From positions 752 to 59,763 of the forward strand of contig JACRLC010000040.1 of the NCBI GenBank assembly GCA_016235425.1: a stretch of 59,012 nt of DNA, read 5' to 3'. A program made the translations under genes and the position numbers. A model generated the notes under the pieces. It ran no database searches. It worked only from the letters and a program-made list of their open reading frames with translations, and was not told the origin of the DNA. Positions 34,283-42,327 of this stretch are shown piece by piece (position 1 is the stretch's first letter; every line of letters begins with the position of its first letter). This stretch comes from Chloroflexota bacterium. GTDB taxonomy: Bacteria > Chloroflexota > Anaerolineae > Anaerolineales > Villigracilaceae.

Positions 34283-35757
34283 GATATCTCTCCTTTCTTT
34301 AATTCCGACTTGACCACCTTCCCGTGTTGGTTCGTCGGCAGGCTTTGGATGAAAACAACATCCCTGGGAACCATATAGCGTGCCAATCGCCACATGCAAT
34401 GATTGATAATCATATTTTTGGTGATATTTGCATTTGAGCGCAAAACCACAAAAGCACGGATCGCTTCTCCACGAAGTGGGTCTGGTACTCCAACTACTGC
34501 TACAGCCACCACTTCCTTGATTTCCAGGATACAGGCTTCAACTTCCTGACTGCTGACCCGGTTTCCATAGGATTTGATGAAATCGCTCTTTCGGTCAACA
34601 ATGTAAATATAACCATCTTCGTCAAAAGTTGCCATATCACCAGTTCGTAAAGAACCATCAATAAATTTTTCAGCGTTTATTTCCGGCTCATTGAGATAAC
34701 CAGGGGAGATGTTTTTCCCCCAGGCAACAATCTCGCCAACTTCACCTGGTTTCACATCTGTACCTTCTTCATTCATCACCATTAATTTCACACCAGGCAT
34801 TCCTCGACCGATCGATCCAAGTTTGGTCATTAAACGGTCTGGAGGCAGATAAGACAGGCGCGCGGTCGCCTCTGTTTGTCCATACATAATATAGATTTTT
34901 GCTCTTTGGCGGCTACTGATCAGTTCCTCAATCAATACATTCGGGAGTTTCCCGCCAGCCTGTTGGATTTGTTGTAACTTGGGGAGGGTGCGCTTGGGAA
35001 ATGTTGAATTACGCAGGTACATTTGAAAAGTTGTTGGGACACCTGCAAATCCAGTACAGGATTTCTCCTCCATCAAGTTCAACACTTTTTCCGGGAAACC
35101 GACCGTGTCGCCAAGAACCAGCGATCCTCCAACCCTCAGATAAGTATGCAACAAGGATGTGCCGAAGCAATAATAAAACGGCAAAATAGCCATCATTCGT
35201 TCCGTGCGGTTCAAACTTAAATACTGAATAATTGAATCTGTGTTGGATTGAATATTGAGGTGAGTGATCCTGACCACTCTGGGCTTTGCCGTTGTGCCTG
35301 AGGTAAGCATCCAGGCGGCATCCTGATTTTCATCAAATTCGGGCGAGTCAACGGGCCACGCATTGGTGCATCGCATCATCAATACTTCCTCGTCAAGCAA
35401 GTAAAGAGAGCCCGAAAAAACCGATAAATATTTTTGATGAAGTCGTTTTTCGACACATAAAACCTTACAGCCAGTCTGCTCAATTTGACCCGCCAGTTCG
35501 TGTTGCGGTAACCTGGTGGCGAAAGGGACTGCAATTGCGCCAAGCTTCATTGCTGCCAAATAGCCAGCCACCCAAAACAGGGAGTTGCTCCCTAGAATGC
35601 CTGCGCGGTCACCGGGAATTATCCCAATGGATTGGAACGCATCCAATAACGCGAGGATAGCCTCTTTCAGGTTCCAATAGGTATACTCCTCCTTTGGAGT
35701 GATCAAAGCAATATCATCGTCAACGGGAAATTGGAGCAAATAATCGGCTGTGTTCAT
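34279..35757 (-). CDS. AMP-forming acyl ligase (class I adenylate-forming enzyme)
   Basis: A 492-residue ANL-superfamily protein. The P-loop-like LTSGTTAKPRVVRI, the aromatic motif IYIMYGQTEATARLSYLPPDR, the hinge region LRTGDMATFDEDGYIYIVDRKSDFIKSYG and the C-terminal LPTNQHGKVVK with the catalytic lysine are all present. It should activate a carboxylic acid as an acyl-AMP and load it on the carrier protein (30174-30428) or CoA. Substrate unknown. It is divergent from upstream DNA, and its stop overlaps the FIHHSSG gene. The trio ligase, carrier protein and AsnB-like amidotransferase recalls sets seen in exosortase-associated loci, but no exosortase is visible here. Confidence 0.88.
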   Translation of the reverse strand: MNTADYLLQFPVDDDIALITPKEEYTYWNLKEAILALLDAFQSIGIIPGDRAGILGSNSLFWVAGYLAAMKLGAIAVPFATRLPQHELAGQIEQTGCKVLCVEKRLHQKYLSVFSGSLYLLDEEVLMMRCTNAWPVDSPEFDENQDAAWMLTSGTTAKPRVVRITHLNIQSNTDSIIQYLSLNRTERMMAILPFYYCFGTSLLHTYLRVGGSLVLGDTVGFPEKVLNLMEEKSCTGFAGVPTTFQMYLRNSTFPKRTLPKLQQIQQAGGKLPNVLIEELISSRQRAKIYIMYGQTEATARLSYLPPDRLMTKLGSIGRGMPGVKLMVMNEEGTDVKPGEVGEIVAWGKNISPGYLNEPEINAEKFIDGSLRTGDMATFDEDGYIYIVDRKSDFIKSYGNRVSSQEVEACILEIKEVVAVAVVGVPDPLRGEAIRAFVVLRSNANITKNMIINHCMWRLARYMVPRDVVFIQSLPTNQHGKVVKSELKKGEIS

Positions 35758-35818
35758 TCAATCATCCATCAATGGTAAAACACTCGAGAAAATCCAAAAC
35801 ATAGCGGCAGCATGATTG

Positions 35819-35948
35819 TTGGCAATCGCGACACACTCCTCCATCGTCGCGCCGCTCAACGGGACGAATGGACACACGTCCGTCGCGCCGATGCGCGCCC
35901 GTGTGCTGGTCCAGGTCAATCAGCTCGGAGGCGGTCTTGATGGCGCGG
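35819..35948 (-). pseudogene. Fragment of ftcD (direct copy of 27913-28050)
   Basis: A 130-bp stretch matches the internal ftcD segment 27913-28050 in the same orientation, with five mismatches and one 8-bp deletion at a GATGCGCG direct repeat. The deletion shifts the frame. Nothing of ftcD remains on either side. It lies between the AMP-ligase start and the HNH gene, so the accessory cluster is bracketed by ftcD sequence on both sides. Confidence 0.9.
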
Positions 35949-35998
35949 TGACGTTATCTTCTCTCTTCATGTTTCCATCCTTTTTTACACATAATTTC

Positions 35999-36769
35999 TT
36001 AGCTACTTTGAGCAGCCAATATCTCCCTCAGTTCTTGAATTGACAAGGGTCTATCTTTTTTTCGATGAATCATTCTATGACAATTCGCACAAAGAGGAAT
36101 TAAGTCCTTCAATGCTTCCGCAATTAGGCGCGAAAAATCTATCTCGTCATATTGGAATACAGGTTTTTGGTGATGAATTTCAATATATCCACGTCCAATA
36201 TCACCATAAATTTTGTAAAAATCGAAACCACAGGCTTCGCAAACAATTATGCCGTTTTTGGTGTAAAAATCAATTGCTTTATCTCTCAACAATTTCGATC
36301 TTTCGTAAACTTGAGTTGTGACTGCCCTTCTTCTTCCTTCGAAAATAAAGATGTTTTCATCAAATATGGTAATTTTTTTGCCAGCGACTCGTGAAGTGTT
36401 TATCTCCGCTATACCGTAAACTGTTTCTGCATATCCAAAATTATTTGAAAATAAACTTTCAACGGACAAGAGATTATCTTGCAGATAGCTCAATCCTTTT
36501 TCAGAAAGTCTGTGGCTTGAATTCATTGTTTCGGACACGCCTAAAATCGTATAACCTAAACGCTGATCAAGAGTATGGTGGGGCACTAGATTTCTTACGA
36601 TTTGGGAGAATTTGTCGTCATTTCTGCCGTGCAATATCTCCGCATCTTCGCCTGTGGGAATAAAAATATTTCTCAACTCGCTGATAAGTTCAGCAGTTGT
36701 AATTCCTGGTTGTTTTTGAATTACATACAAGGCGGGCAATACTAGATCGGGCTCTGATATTCTTGCCAT
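35999..36769 (-). CDS. HNH endonuclease, probable restriction enzyme
   Basis: A 256-residue protein. An N-terminal winged-helix-like part (LVLPALYVIQKQPGITTAELI, NLVPHHTLDQRLGYTIL) is followed by an HNH nuclease: CEACGFDFYKIYG, YIEIHHQKPV, DLIPLCANCHRMIHR, with paired zinc Cys residues and the HH/N/H catalytic pattern. It starts 1 nt after the stop of the D12 adenine methylase, so the two form a type II-like restriction-modification operon. The DNA here is visibly AT-rich compared with the flanking genes, which suggests transfer. Recognition sequence unknown. Confidence 0.88.
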   Translation of the reverse strand: MARISEPDLVLPALYVIQKQPGITTAELISELRNIFIPTGEDAEILHGRNDDKFSQIVRNLVPHHTLDQRLGYTILGVSETMNSSHRLSEKGLSYLQDNLLSVESLFSNNFGYAETVYGIAEINTSRVAGKKITIFDENIFIFEGRRRAVTTQVYERSKLLRDKAIDFYTKNGIIVCEACGFDFYKIYGDIGRGYIEIHHQKPVFQYDEIDFSRLIAEALKDLIPLCANCHRMIHRKKDRPLSIQELREILAAQSS

Positions 36770-36770
36770 C

Positions 36771-37934
36771 TTAGTAGTTCGTAATCAACAAATGTTCAGC
36801 GTTTTTATCATTTCTGTCTTGAAAGCTAACAATATATTTTTTATCGAAAGAGCGAATATTAAGATCGCGATCTGAATAAAGGTCTAATATAAAATCCGTA
36901 CTTTTTATGATTAACATAAACTTTGCTTTTGTCTTATATAAATATTTTGCCAAGCGGATTTGATCATTTTTATCGAATTCATTTTTTGCGTATGTACTAA
37001 AATCAGTGTCATAAGGTGGATCAAAAAAAATGAAGTCATTACGGGTGGGTCGATTATATTTCAAGAATTCTTCAAAATCAGCATTAAATAGTTTTGTCCG
37101 TTGAAGATGGCCTCGGCAATCTTTCGACTGCATTGCCTTTATCTTTTTCAGAAAGTCTTTTCTATTGTATTGTATACCACCATATGGAACATTGAACTCC
37201 CCTCGCGAGTTATATCTAAACATTGACGCATAGCAATATTCTCGTACAAAATAAAAAATTGCTGTAGAAAACGACCTGCCAATGCCGTATACTTGCTTCT
37301 TATTATACAGGTGTCGAAAGTGCATGTAAAAAGCACTTTTTAATGCACTCTCAACATTTGAGAGAACATCTTTTCTTGAAAGATTTCCTTTTTCTCTTTC
37401 AATCACTCTCATTCGGTCAATTTTGTTTGTCATATTTCGGATTACTTCATTTATAAAATTGTCGATATCGAGATTGAATGATGTTTTCAAAATGCCACTG
37501 AACTCTTCGTGGTGTTCTAAAACAAATTCTGTGACTCTATCCTTGATAGTTAGAAGTTTTACATTTTCGGGCGAGCTTTTGGAGTAAATCTTTGAAAACT
37601 CCAAGGAGTTATCCTCAACAATGTGTTCTAATAGCTTCCAATATTTATTAATCTCGGTCAATTTGTCAAAAAATTCTTTGTCGCCACTCTTGATAAGTCT
37701 GTAGAGTGTTATTAATTCTGATGATTTATCGTTAATGAGCATTTCGTCTGCATTAACTGAAAAATAAACTGCCCCTCCGCCAACGAATGGCTCAAAATAT
37801 CTTTCGAAGCGCTCAGGCAAATTGGGAAGAATGTGTTTTAATTCAGATTCTTTACCCCCAGCCCACTTAATGACAGGTGCAATTCTCTCCGCACGAATGT
37901 TTCCATGAGGTGGTAATAGAAACTCTTGACTCAT
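36771..37934 (-). CDS. D12-class N6-adenine DNA methyltransferase
   Basis: A 387-residue Dam-like enzyme. VIKWAGGKESELKHILP and FEPFVGGGAVYFS form the SAM-binding region, and FIFFDPPYDTDFSTY is the catalytic DPPY motif, in the order typical of the D12 (alpha) class. It is longer than Dam because of a helical insertion at about 90-230. It protects host DNA from the HNH nuclease encoded 1 nt downstream. I used ATG 37934; the ORF runs up to 38201 through repeat DNA. There is no Shine-Dalgarno, and an extended -10 promoter lies only 9 nt away, which suggests a leaderless transcript. Confidence 0.92.
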   Translation of the reverse strand: MSQEFLLPPHGNIRAERIAPVIKWAGGKESELKHILPNLPERFERYFEPFVGGGAVYFSVNADEMLINDKSSELITLYRLIKSGDKEFFDKLTEINKYWKLLEHIVEDNSLEFSKIYSKSSPENVKLLTIKDRVTEFVLEHHEEFSGILKTSFNLDIDNFINEVIRNMTNKIDRMRVIEREKGNLSRKDVLSNVESALKSAFYMHFRHLYNKKQVYGIGRSFSTAIFYFVREYCYASMFRYNSRGEFNVPYGGIQYNRKDFLKKIKAMQSKDCRGHLQRTKLFNADFEEFLKYNRPTRNDFIFFDPPYDTDFSTYAKNEFDKNDQIRLAKYLYKTKAKFMLIIKSTDFILDLYSDRDLNIRSFDKKYIVSFQDRNDKNAEHLLITNY

Positions 37935-38357
37935 AATAAGCGCATTATAGCACATCTGTTCTTGAAGACACAGGATTAATTGCCTTCTTGCTATGGCTTT
38001 CTCAAGAACAGGAATTACAGCCCTCAGTACACGGATTTCACGGATCGGATGGATTTTCTCCGCCGTTTTACGGAGGAATCCGTGTTGCCCGGGTGATCCG
38101 TATACAAAAGCAGTTTCTGTCAAGCGTTCTTGAGAAAACCATAGCCTTCTTGCAGACAGGAGATTTTCGTTTGTGGGGTTTGGGTGAATAAGACCCGACA
38201 TATCTCCGCGATACCACGATTAACCGTACCCCATGTCCACGCGGGCGGTGAGGAAGGCAACGGCGCGGGTGAGACACTTCGACAAGCTCAGTGCGCCGCA
38301 TGTCAGGTCTGCGAGAAATTTACCAAAATCGTGTATGATTGGGGCAGGAGTAATCAA
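37935..38357. other. Gap between the restriction-modification operon and the MNT/HEPN pair
   Basis: Beyond the methylase promoter the stretch holds a CACGGATTTCACGGATCGGATGG-type dispersed element (about 38028-38110), a CTTGAGAAAACC / CTCAAGAACAGG pair and a CACTTCGACAAGCTCAGTG repeat (38275-38294). No gene is supported; frames crossing it are extensions of flanking genes. Confidence 0.5.
37944..37952 (-). promoter_or_regulatory. Extended -10 promoter of the restriction-modification operon
   Basis: On the minus strand TGCTATAAT, a perfect TATAAT with the TGn extension, ends 9 nt before the methylase ATG. Transcription would start about 2-3 nt before, or at, the start codon. No good -35 hexamer is visible, as is common for extended -10 promoters. 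Confidence 0.55.
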
Positions 38358-38678
38358 ATGCCAGCCGAAATTCGCAAAGTATTGAGGAAATTAAAGAAGG
38401 AATTGCTTCATCTTTGCGGGGAAAATGTGGATAGCATCATTCTTTATGGCTCACGCGCCCGCGGCGACGCGCGGGACGATTCAGACATTGACATTTTGAT
38501 TGTGCTGAAAAAGGATTTCAATTACAGCGAAATGCTCCGCGCCACATCAAAACTCGTTGCGTCCCTTTCACTGGAAAATGATGTCGTGATTTCAAGGGCG
38601 TTTGTCACAAAGGCGCAATACGATAAATTGCAAATCCCGTTCCTGATGAATGTCCGCCGCGAGGGAATACCTGTATGA
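38358..38678 (+). CDS. mntA: MNT-type nucleotidyltransferase (antitoxin-like)
   Basis: A 106-residue minimal nucleotidyltransferase. IILYGSRARGDARDDSDIDILIVLKKD holds the GSxxxGxxxxxSDxD metal and nucleotide motif in full. In MNT/HEPN pairs this protein inactivates the HEPN RNase, in studied cases by AMPylation. AGGAG lies 7 nt before ATG 38358; the frame opens earlier, but that part is repeat DNA. The stop overlaps the HEPN start (ATGA), as is usual for a toxin-antitoxin pair. Confidence 0.88.
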   Translation: MPAEIRKVLRKLKKELLHLCGENVDSIILYGSRARGDARDDSDIDILIVLKKDFNYSEMLRATSKLVASLSLENDVVISRAFVTKAQYDKLQIPFLMNVRREGIPV

Positions 38679-39070
38679 ATCCTGAAATAAAGGCTCTGAT
38701 TGAAAAAGCGAAGCGCAGTCGAAGAGCCGCGGCAAATTTGTTCAAAGATGGCGATGTTGATTTTGCCGCCTCGCGCGCATATTATTCCCTTTTTTACACT
38801 GCATCCGCCCTTCTGCTTTCACGCGGGCTTTCATTTTCGAGTCATTCTGGAGTGATCGCCAATTTCGGGAAGGAGTTTGCAAGAACACGCATCCTCGACC
38901 CCAAATTCCACAACTATTTGATTGATGCGCAGGATAGACGCAATATCGGTGATTACGAGATTGTTTTTACTGTAACAGACGAACAGGCAAAAGAAATGCT
39001 TGAGTGGGCAAAGGAATTTATCCAAACCGCAGAGGAATATTTGAAAAACCTTCCCGAATCAGAGAATTGA
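38675..39070 (+). CDS. HEPN-domain protein (toxin-like partner)
   Basis: A 131-residue helical protein. The N-terminal helices are IEKAKRSRRAAANLFKDGDVDFAASRAYYSLFYTASALLL, and the C-terminal DAQDRRNIGDYEIVFTVTDEQAKEML carries an R-x3-DY pattern of the UPF0332-type HEPN group rather than the canonical Rx4-6H RNase motif. Whether it is an active RNase is therefore open. It overlaps the MNT gene by four bases, the standard pairing. The pair adjoins a restriction-modification operon, a defence-island setting. Confidence 0.85.
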   Translation: MNPEIKALIEKAKRSRRAAANLFKDGDVDFAASRAYYSLFYTASALLLSRGLSFSSHSGVIANFGKEFARTRILDPKFHNYLIDAQDRRNIGDYEIVFTVTDEQAKEMLEWAKEFIQTAEEYLKNLPESEN

Positions 39071-39195
39071 GATGTTTTCAGAATAAGAGTAGGGCTTCAT
39101 GGTAAAAATTTCCTGTCCACTGTCAGGAGATTTTTGTTTGTGGGATGGTCAACGGATTTTTAGCGAATGTCTGTCAACGGACACTTTGAAGCAGT

Positions 39196-39306
39196 CGCCA
39201 GGTGGAAACGGATGGTGTGAGGGAGGCCGACCTGGATCCACAGATGTTCAAGGACACGGTCAAAGGCCTGCATGACACGGGCCTGCAGATTTGTGTCCAT
39301 TATTTT
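39196..39306 (+). pseudogene. Possible amidohydrolase fragment
   Basis: About 37 codons read EADLDPQMFKDTVKGLHD then TGLQICVH in one frame. That resembles the helix-strand ahead of the HAIGD motif in YtcJ-like amidohydrolases. Nothing upstream or downstream continues the domain. The match is short and from memory of the family pattern, so this is tentative. Confidence 0.3.
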
Positions 39307-39536
39307 CCACTCCCCGTCCCATTGACGGGGAGTTATACTTTACATATGAGAGGATTCGGTAATTAATTTTGAGTAAAAACGGCCCCTGCCAGTGAGTAGA
39401 ATAGGTTATCCAGACCACTACTCCCCAACAGAGGCCTAATGTCAGATTGTACAGCACTTTCAATAATTGATAGCCACCCCCTTGCACCGCCTGAAGTTGA
39501 CTTGGGCATTTTGCCAGCTCGCCTCAGCAAGCGGTT

Positions 39537-40538
39537 GTGGATTACCCCCAGCTGTGGATTGCAAACAACTTCGCCCTCGCCGAAAAAGCCATTGGCTGGG
39601 GCGTGCGCATGGGACATTTCCTTGATCGTCTCAGTGGGACAAAATGGCATTTTGTCCTACCGCTGGCCGAAAAAATCACTGGCAGAACATTGCCAAAATG
39701 GAACAACCACATTCCGCACCCAGACTCCAAAGTCTTCGCGAAGCACCCCCGTGGGGCCAGACTTTGGACACGCCAACGACTGGAGTCGTTGGACTCCAAC
39801 TTCATTTACTTCCCCTCCTGCGTCTCCCGCCAACTGGGCATGCCCAATTCCCCAATTACCAATTACCCCTCCCTCACCACGGCGTTAGCCATCCTCGCCT
39901 CCCGCGCTCACCTCTCCCTCCAAATCCCTCCCAACACCTCAGGTCACTGTTGCGGAATGCCCTTCGCATCCAAAGGCTGCACTGCCGCCTACAAAGCGTC
40001 GCTCCACAAAACCATCCTCAAATTCTGGGATTGGTCTGAGCATGGCAAATATCCCATCGTCATAGACACCACCTCGTGCACCCACACCCTGCGGACGTGC
40101 AATGACGGTCTCAGCGACGAAGACAAAGAACTCTGGAAACAACTGACCATCCTCGATGGCATCGAATTCCTGCACGACCACATTCTGCCCAAACTCGAAA
40201 TCCACCCCGTGGACGAGGAAGTCATCCTGCACCCCAATTGCTCCGCCCGCAAACTTGGGCTGGATTCCAAACTGCTTGCCATCGCGAAACAATGCGCCAA
40301 GTCCGCGGCAGTGCCGCTCAACCTCGGCTGTTGCGCCTTTGCCGGTGACCGCGGCCTGCTCTTCCCCGAATTGACCGCATCCGCCACCGAAAAAGAAACC
40401 GCCGAAGTCCTTGCCCGCGACTACGACGGCTACTACTCATCCAACATCACCTGTGAAATCGGCATGTCCGAAGCCACGGGGAAGGATTATCTGTCCATTG
40501 TGTATTTGGTGGAAAAGGCCTCCGCTGTGTCACTCTGA
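39537..40538 (+). pseudogene. C-terminal fragment of a D-lactate dehydrogenase-type FAD/Fe-S oxidoreductase
   Basis: A 333-codon frame equal to the end of the large FAD-linked oxidase plus CCG-domain proteins. ALAEKAIGWGVRMGHFLDRL, YFPSCVSRQLG, GHCCGMPFASKG, DTTSCTH, LHPNCSARKLG, LGCCAFAGDRG and the final NITCEIGMSEATGKDYLS all fit. The two CCG iron-sulfur regions are intact, but the FAD-binding and ferredoxin parts, some 600 residues, are missing. Upstream DNA shows no continuation. It contains palindromic repeats in frame (39727-39800). It is either a remnant or, less likely, a free-standing subunit. Confidence 0.8.
39727..39800. repeat. Two adjoining palindromes inside the oxidoreductase fragment
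   Basis: 39727-39767 has outer arms CCAAAGTCT/AGACTTTGG around CTTCGCGAAGCACCCCCGTGGGG, the same core as 22610-22630. 39773-39800 is CCAACGACTGGAGTCGTTGG plus a further CTCCAAC arm. Both keep the frame open. Confidence 0.75.
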
Positions 40539-40665
40539 ACCGAAGGCAAAGAGTCTCGCACACTGGGACAGAGATGCTTCGTCACTTGGTACTGACAGGT
40601 TTTGCCACTTGATTGCCCCGCTCATCAGCATGACATAACAAGATGATGGTGGCAACCTGGGCTAG

Positions 40666-40965
40666 TTAGAAAGACGCCCAGTCCGATTCGGCCCAGATAC
40701 TAATATCCGGCATCCCATCAAAAAGCTGACCGAACGCCGCCGCGACATTCGGGTCGCTCATGAATTTCTGCAGCCCCTCCAGGTTATTCCAGGTATCAAT
40801 CGCCAGGAACTCCGTCGGGTCTTTCGGATTCAGGTGCGGCTTGTGCCCAATCGCCCCCATCGGGCGCGTCATGGCGGATAGCTTTTCGACTGTCGCATCA
40901 TGTCCCTTTTGGGCTTCCTTCGGACTGCCTTTAAGCTTGCCTCGTACTACCGTTATGTAATTCAT
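40666..40965 (-). CDS. Antibiotic-biosynthesis-monooxygenase-like dimeric alpha-beta barrel protein
   Basis: A 99-residue protein, MNYITVVRGKLKGSPKEAQKGHDATVEK, with the pattern of the dimeric alpha-beta barrel (ABM-like) superfamily: TEFLAIDTWNNLEGLQKFMSDPNVAAAFGQLF. Such small proteins are heme-degrading, monooxygenase or binding proteins; activity is not predictable. AAAGGAG lies 7-8 nt before the ATG. It is divergent from the ECF sigma factor gene, and similar small enzymes often accompany this sigma type, so it may be a target of that sigma factor. Confidence 0.75.
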   Translation of the reverse strand: MNYITVVRGKLKGSPKEAQKGHDATVEKLSAMTRPMGAIGHKPHLNPKDPTEFLAIDTWNNLEGLQKFMSDPNVAAAFGQLFDGMPDISIWAESDWASF

Positions 40966-41133
40966 TTTTATCTCCTTTGGTTGGTCTTACTTATTAGACG
41001 GCAAATCAACTCAAAACTATGCGGTCAATCTGAAATCCATCCGTACATTTTCGGATTGATAAACCGTCATATTTACAGGTAATCAACTGGTACTGCATCT
41101 ATATTAAGTTGCGGCACTGGCAGGAGAAAACAA

Positions 41134-42231
41134 ATGTCAAATATACGGAATGAAGTTTCGACAAATTCTCCCCCGTCATCATCCAAATCACTGGAAGCAG
41201 AGAACCTTACAGCGGCTCTTCGCGGTGACTCACAACGATTCGCCGAACTGACCGAACCCTACCGCCGCGAGTTGCAGGTTCACTGCTATCGAATTCTCGG
41301 TTCCCTGCACGAAGCCGAAGACATGGTACAGGAGACCATGCTCAAGGCCTGGAGACGGCTCGAGACGTTTGAAAGCCGCGCATCGTTCAGGTCATGGCTT
41401 TATAAGATTGCCACAAATACCTGTCTCGACCTCCTCGATAAACAGCGAAGCCGCCGCTTTCTCCCAACGGAGGCTCTTCCCCCGTCCGACCCAGACAATC
41501 CCATATCGCCACCGTCACCTGAGATGACCTGGCTGGAGCCTTTCCCAGATGAATGGCTGGAAGATAAAGCTTCCGTCAACCCCGAATCCCGTTACTCAGA
41601 AACCGAAAGCATCTCACTCTCATTTCTGACTGCGTTACAGGTCCTGCCGCCGCGCCAACGCGCAGTCTTGATTCTTTGCGATGTGCTTGATTTTTCATCC
41701 CGCGAAACAGCCGAAGTGCTTGAGATTACTGTTTCGTCTGTCAACAGTGCCCTCCATCGTGCCAGGGAGACGTTGGCAAAAAAATATCATGGACAGGAAA
41801 ACGAGGGGTCAAGACGTTCCGTAACAGACGAAAGAAAACAGTGGCTTCTCGACCATTTTGTCCAGGCCTGGGAATCGGCTGATGTGGATGGATTGGTCGC
41901 GCTGCTCAAAGAGGATGCCACACTTGCCATGCCGCCATCCACCTCCTGGTATCAGGGCCGCAGGGCCATCGGCATATTCGCCGCCGCGACAGTCTTTGCA
42001 GATGACGGGATGTTTTCCGGTAATGCGTCCCAACGCTGGAAACTCCTGCCAGCAATGGCGAACGCCGCACCTGCCTTCGCCATTTATCAACGCGCCGAAG
42101 GAAATGAATATCGGGCTTTCGGAGTTCATGTTCTGGGTTGTGAAATGGATGGACTGTCCCAAATCATCAGTTTCATTGACCCTTCCCTCCCACTCCTTTT
42201 TGGTTTGCCAGCCATCATTCAAAAAGACTAA
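41134..42231 (+). CDS. ECF sigma factor with C-terminal SnoaL-like domain
   Basis: A 365-residue sigma-70-family protein. Region 2 is RELQVHCYRILGSLHEAEDMVQETMLKAWRR plus SFRSWLYKIATNTCLDLLD, and region 4 is LQVLPPRQRAVLILCDVLDFSSRETAEVLEITVSSVNSALHRARETL. A long acidic/Pro-rich linker separates them. Residues about 235-355 form a SnoaL-like (NTF2-fold) extension (HFVQAWESADVDGLVALLKEDATLAMPP). In such ECF groups the extension replaces an anti-sigma factor. A terminator follows at 42250. The ABM-like gene is divergent. Confidence 0.92.
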   Translation: MSNIRNEVSTNSPPSSSKSLEAENLTAALRGDSQRFAELTEPYRRELQVHCYRILGSLHEAEDMVQETMLKAWRRLETFESRASFRSWLYKIATNTCLDLLDKQRSRRFLPTEALPPSDPDNPISPPSPEMTWLEPFPDEWLEDKASVNPESRYSETESISLSFLTALQVLPPRQRAVLILCDVLDFSSRETAEVLEITVSSVNSALHRARETLAKKYHGQENEGSRRSVTDERKQWLLDHFVQAWESADVDGLVALLKEDATLAMPPSTSWYQGRRAIGIFAAATVFADDGMFSGNASQRWKLLPAMANAAPAFAIYQRAEGNEYRAFGVHVLGCEMDGLSQIISFIDPSLPLLFGLPAIIQKD

Positions 42232-42249
42232 ATCGCCGCCACAAGCAGA

Positions 42250-42285
42250 ACTCCGAGATTCATAATCTCGGAATTCCATTTTTTG
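42250..42285 (+). terminator. Terminator after the ECF sigma gene
   Basis: Stem CCGAGATT (42253-42260) / AATCTCGG (42264-42271) with a 3-nt loop, then AATTCCATTTTTT. Lies between the convergent sigma factor and formate dehydrogenase genes. Confidence 0.8.
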
Positions 42286-42327
42286 TTCTTTTGTTCACAG
42301 CAATTGCACTGCACCCCAAACAGAAGA

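Noticed and set aside
28242-35998. The island as a prophage or integrative element
   Set aside because: No integrase, phage structural gene or tRNA attachment site was seen; only the ftcD fragment marks a border.
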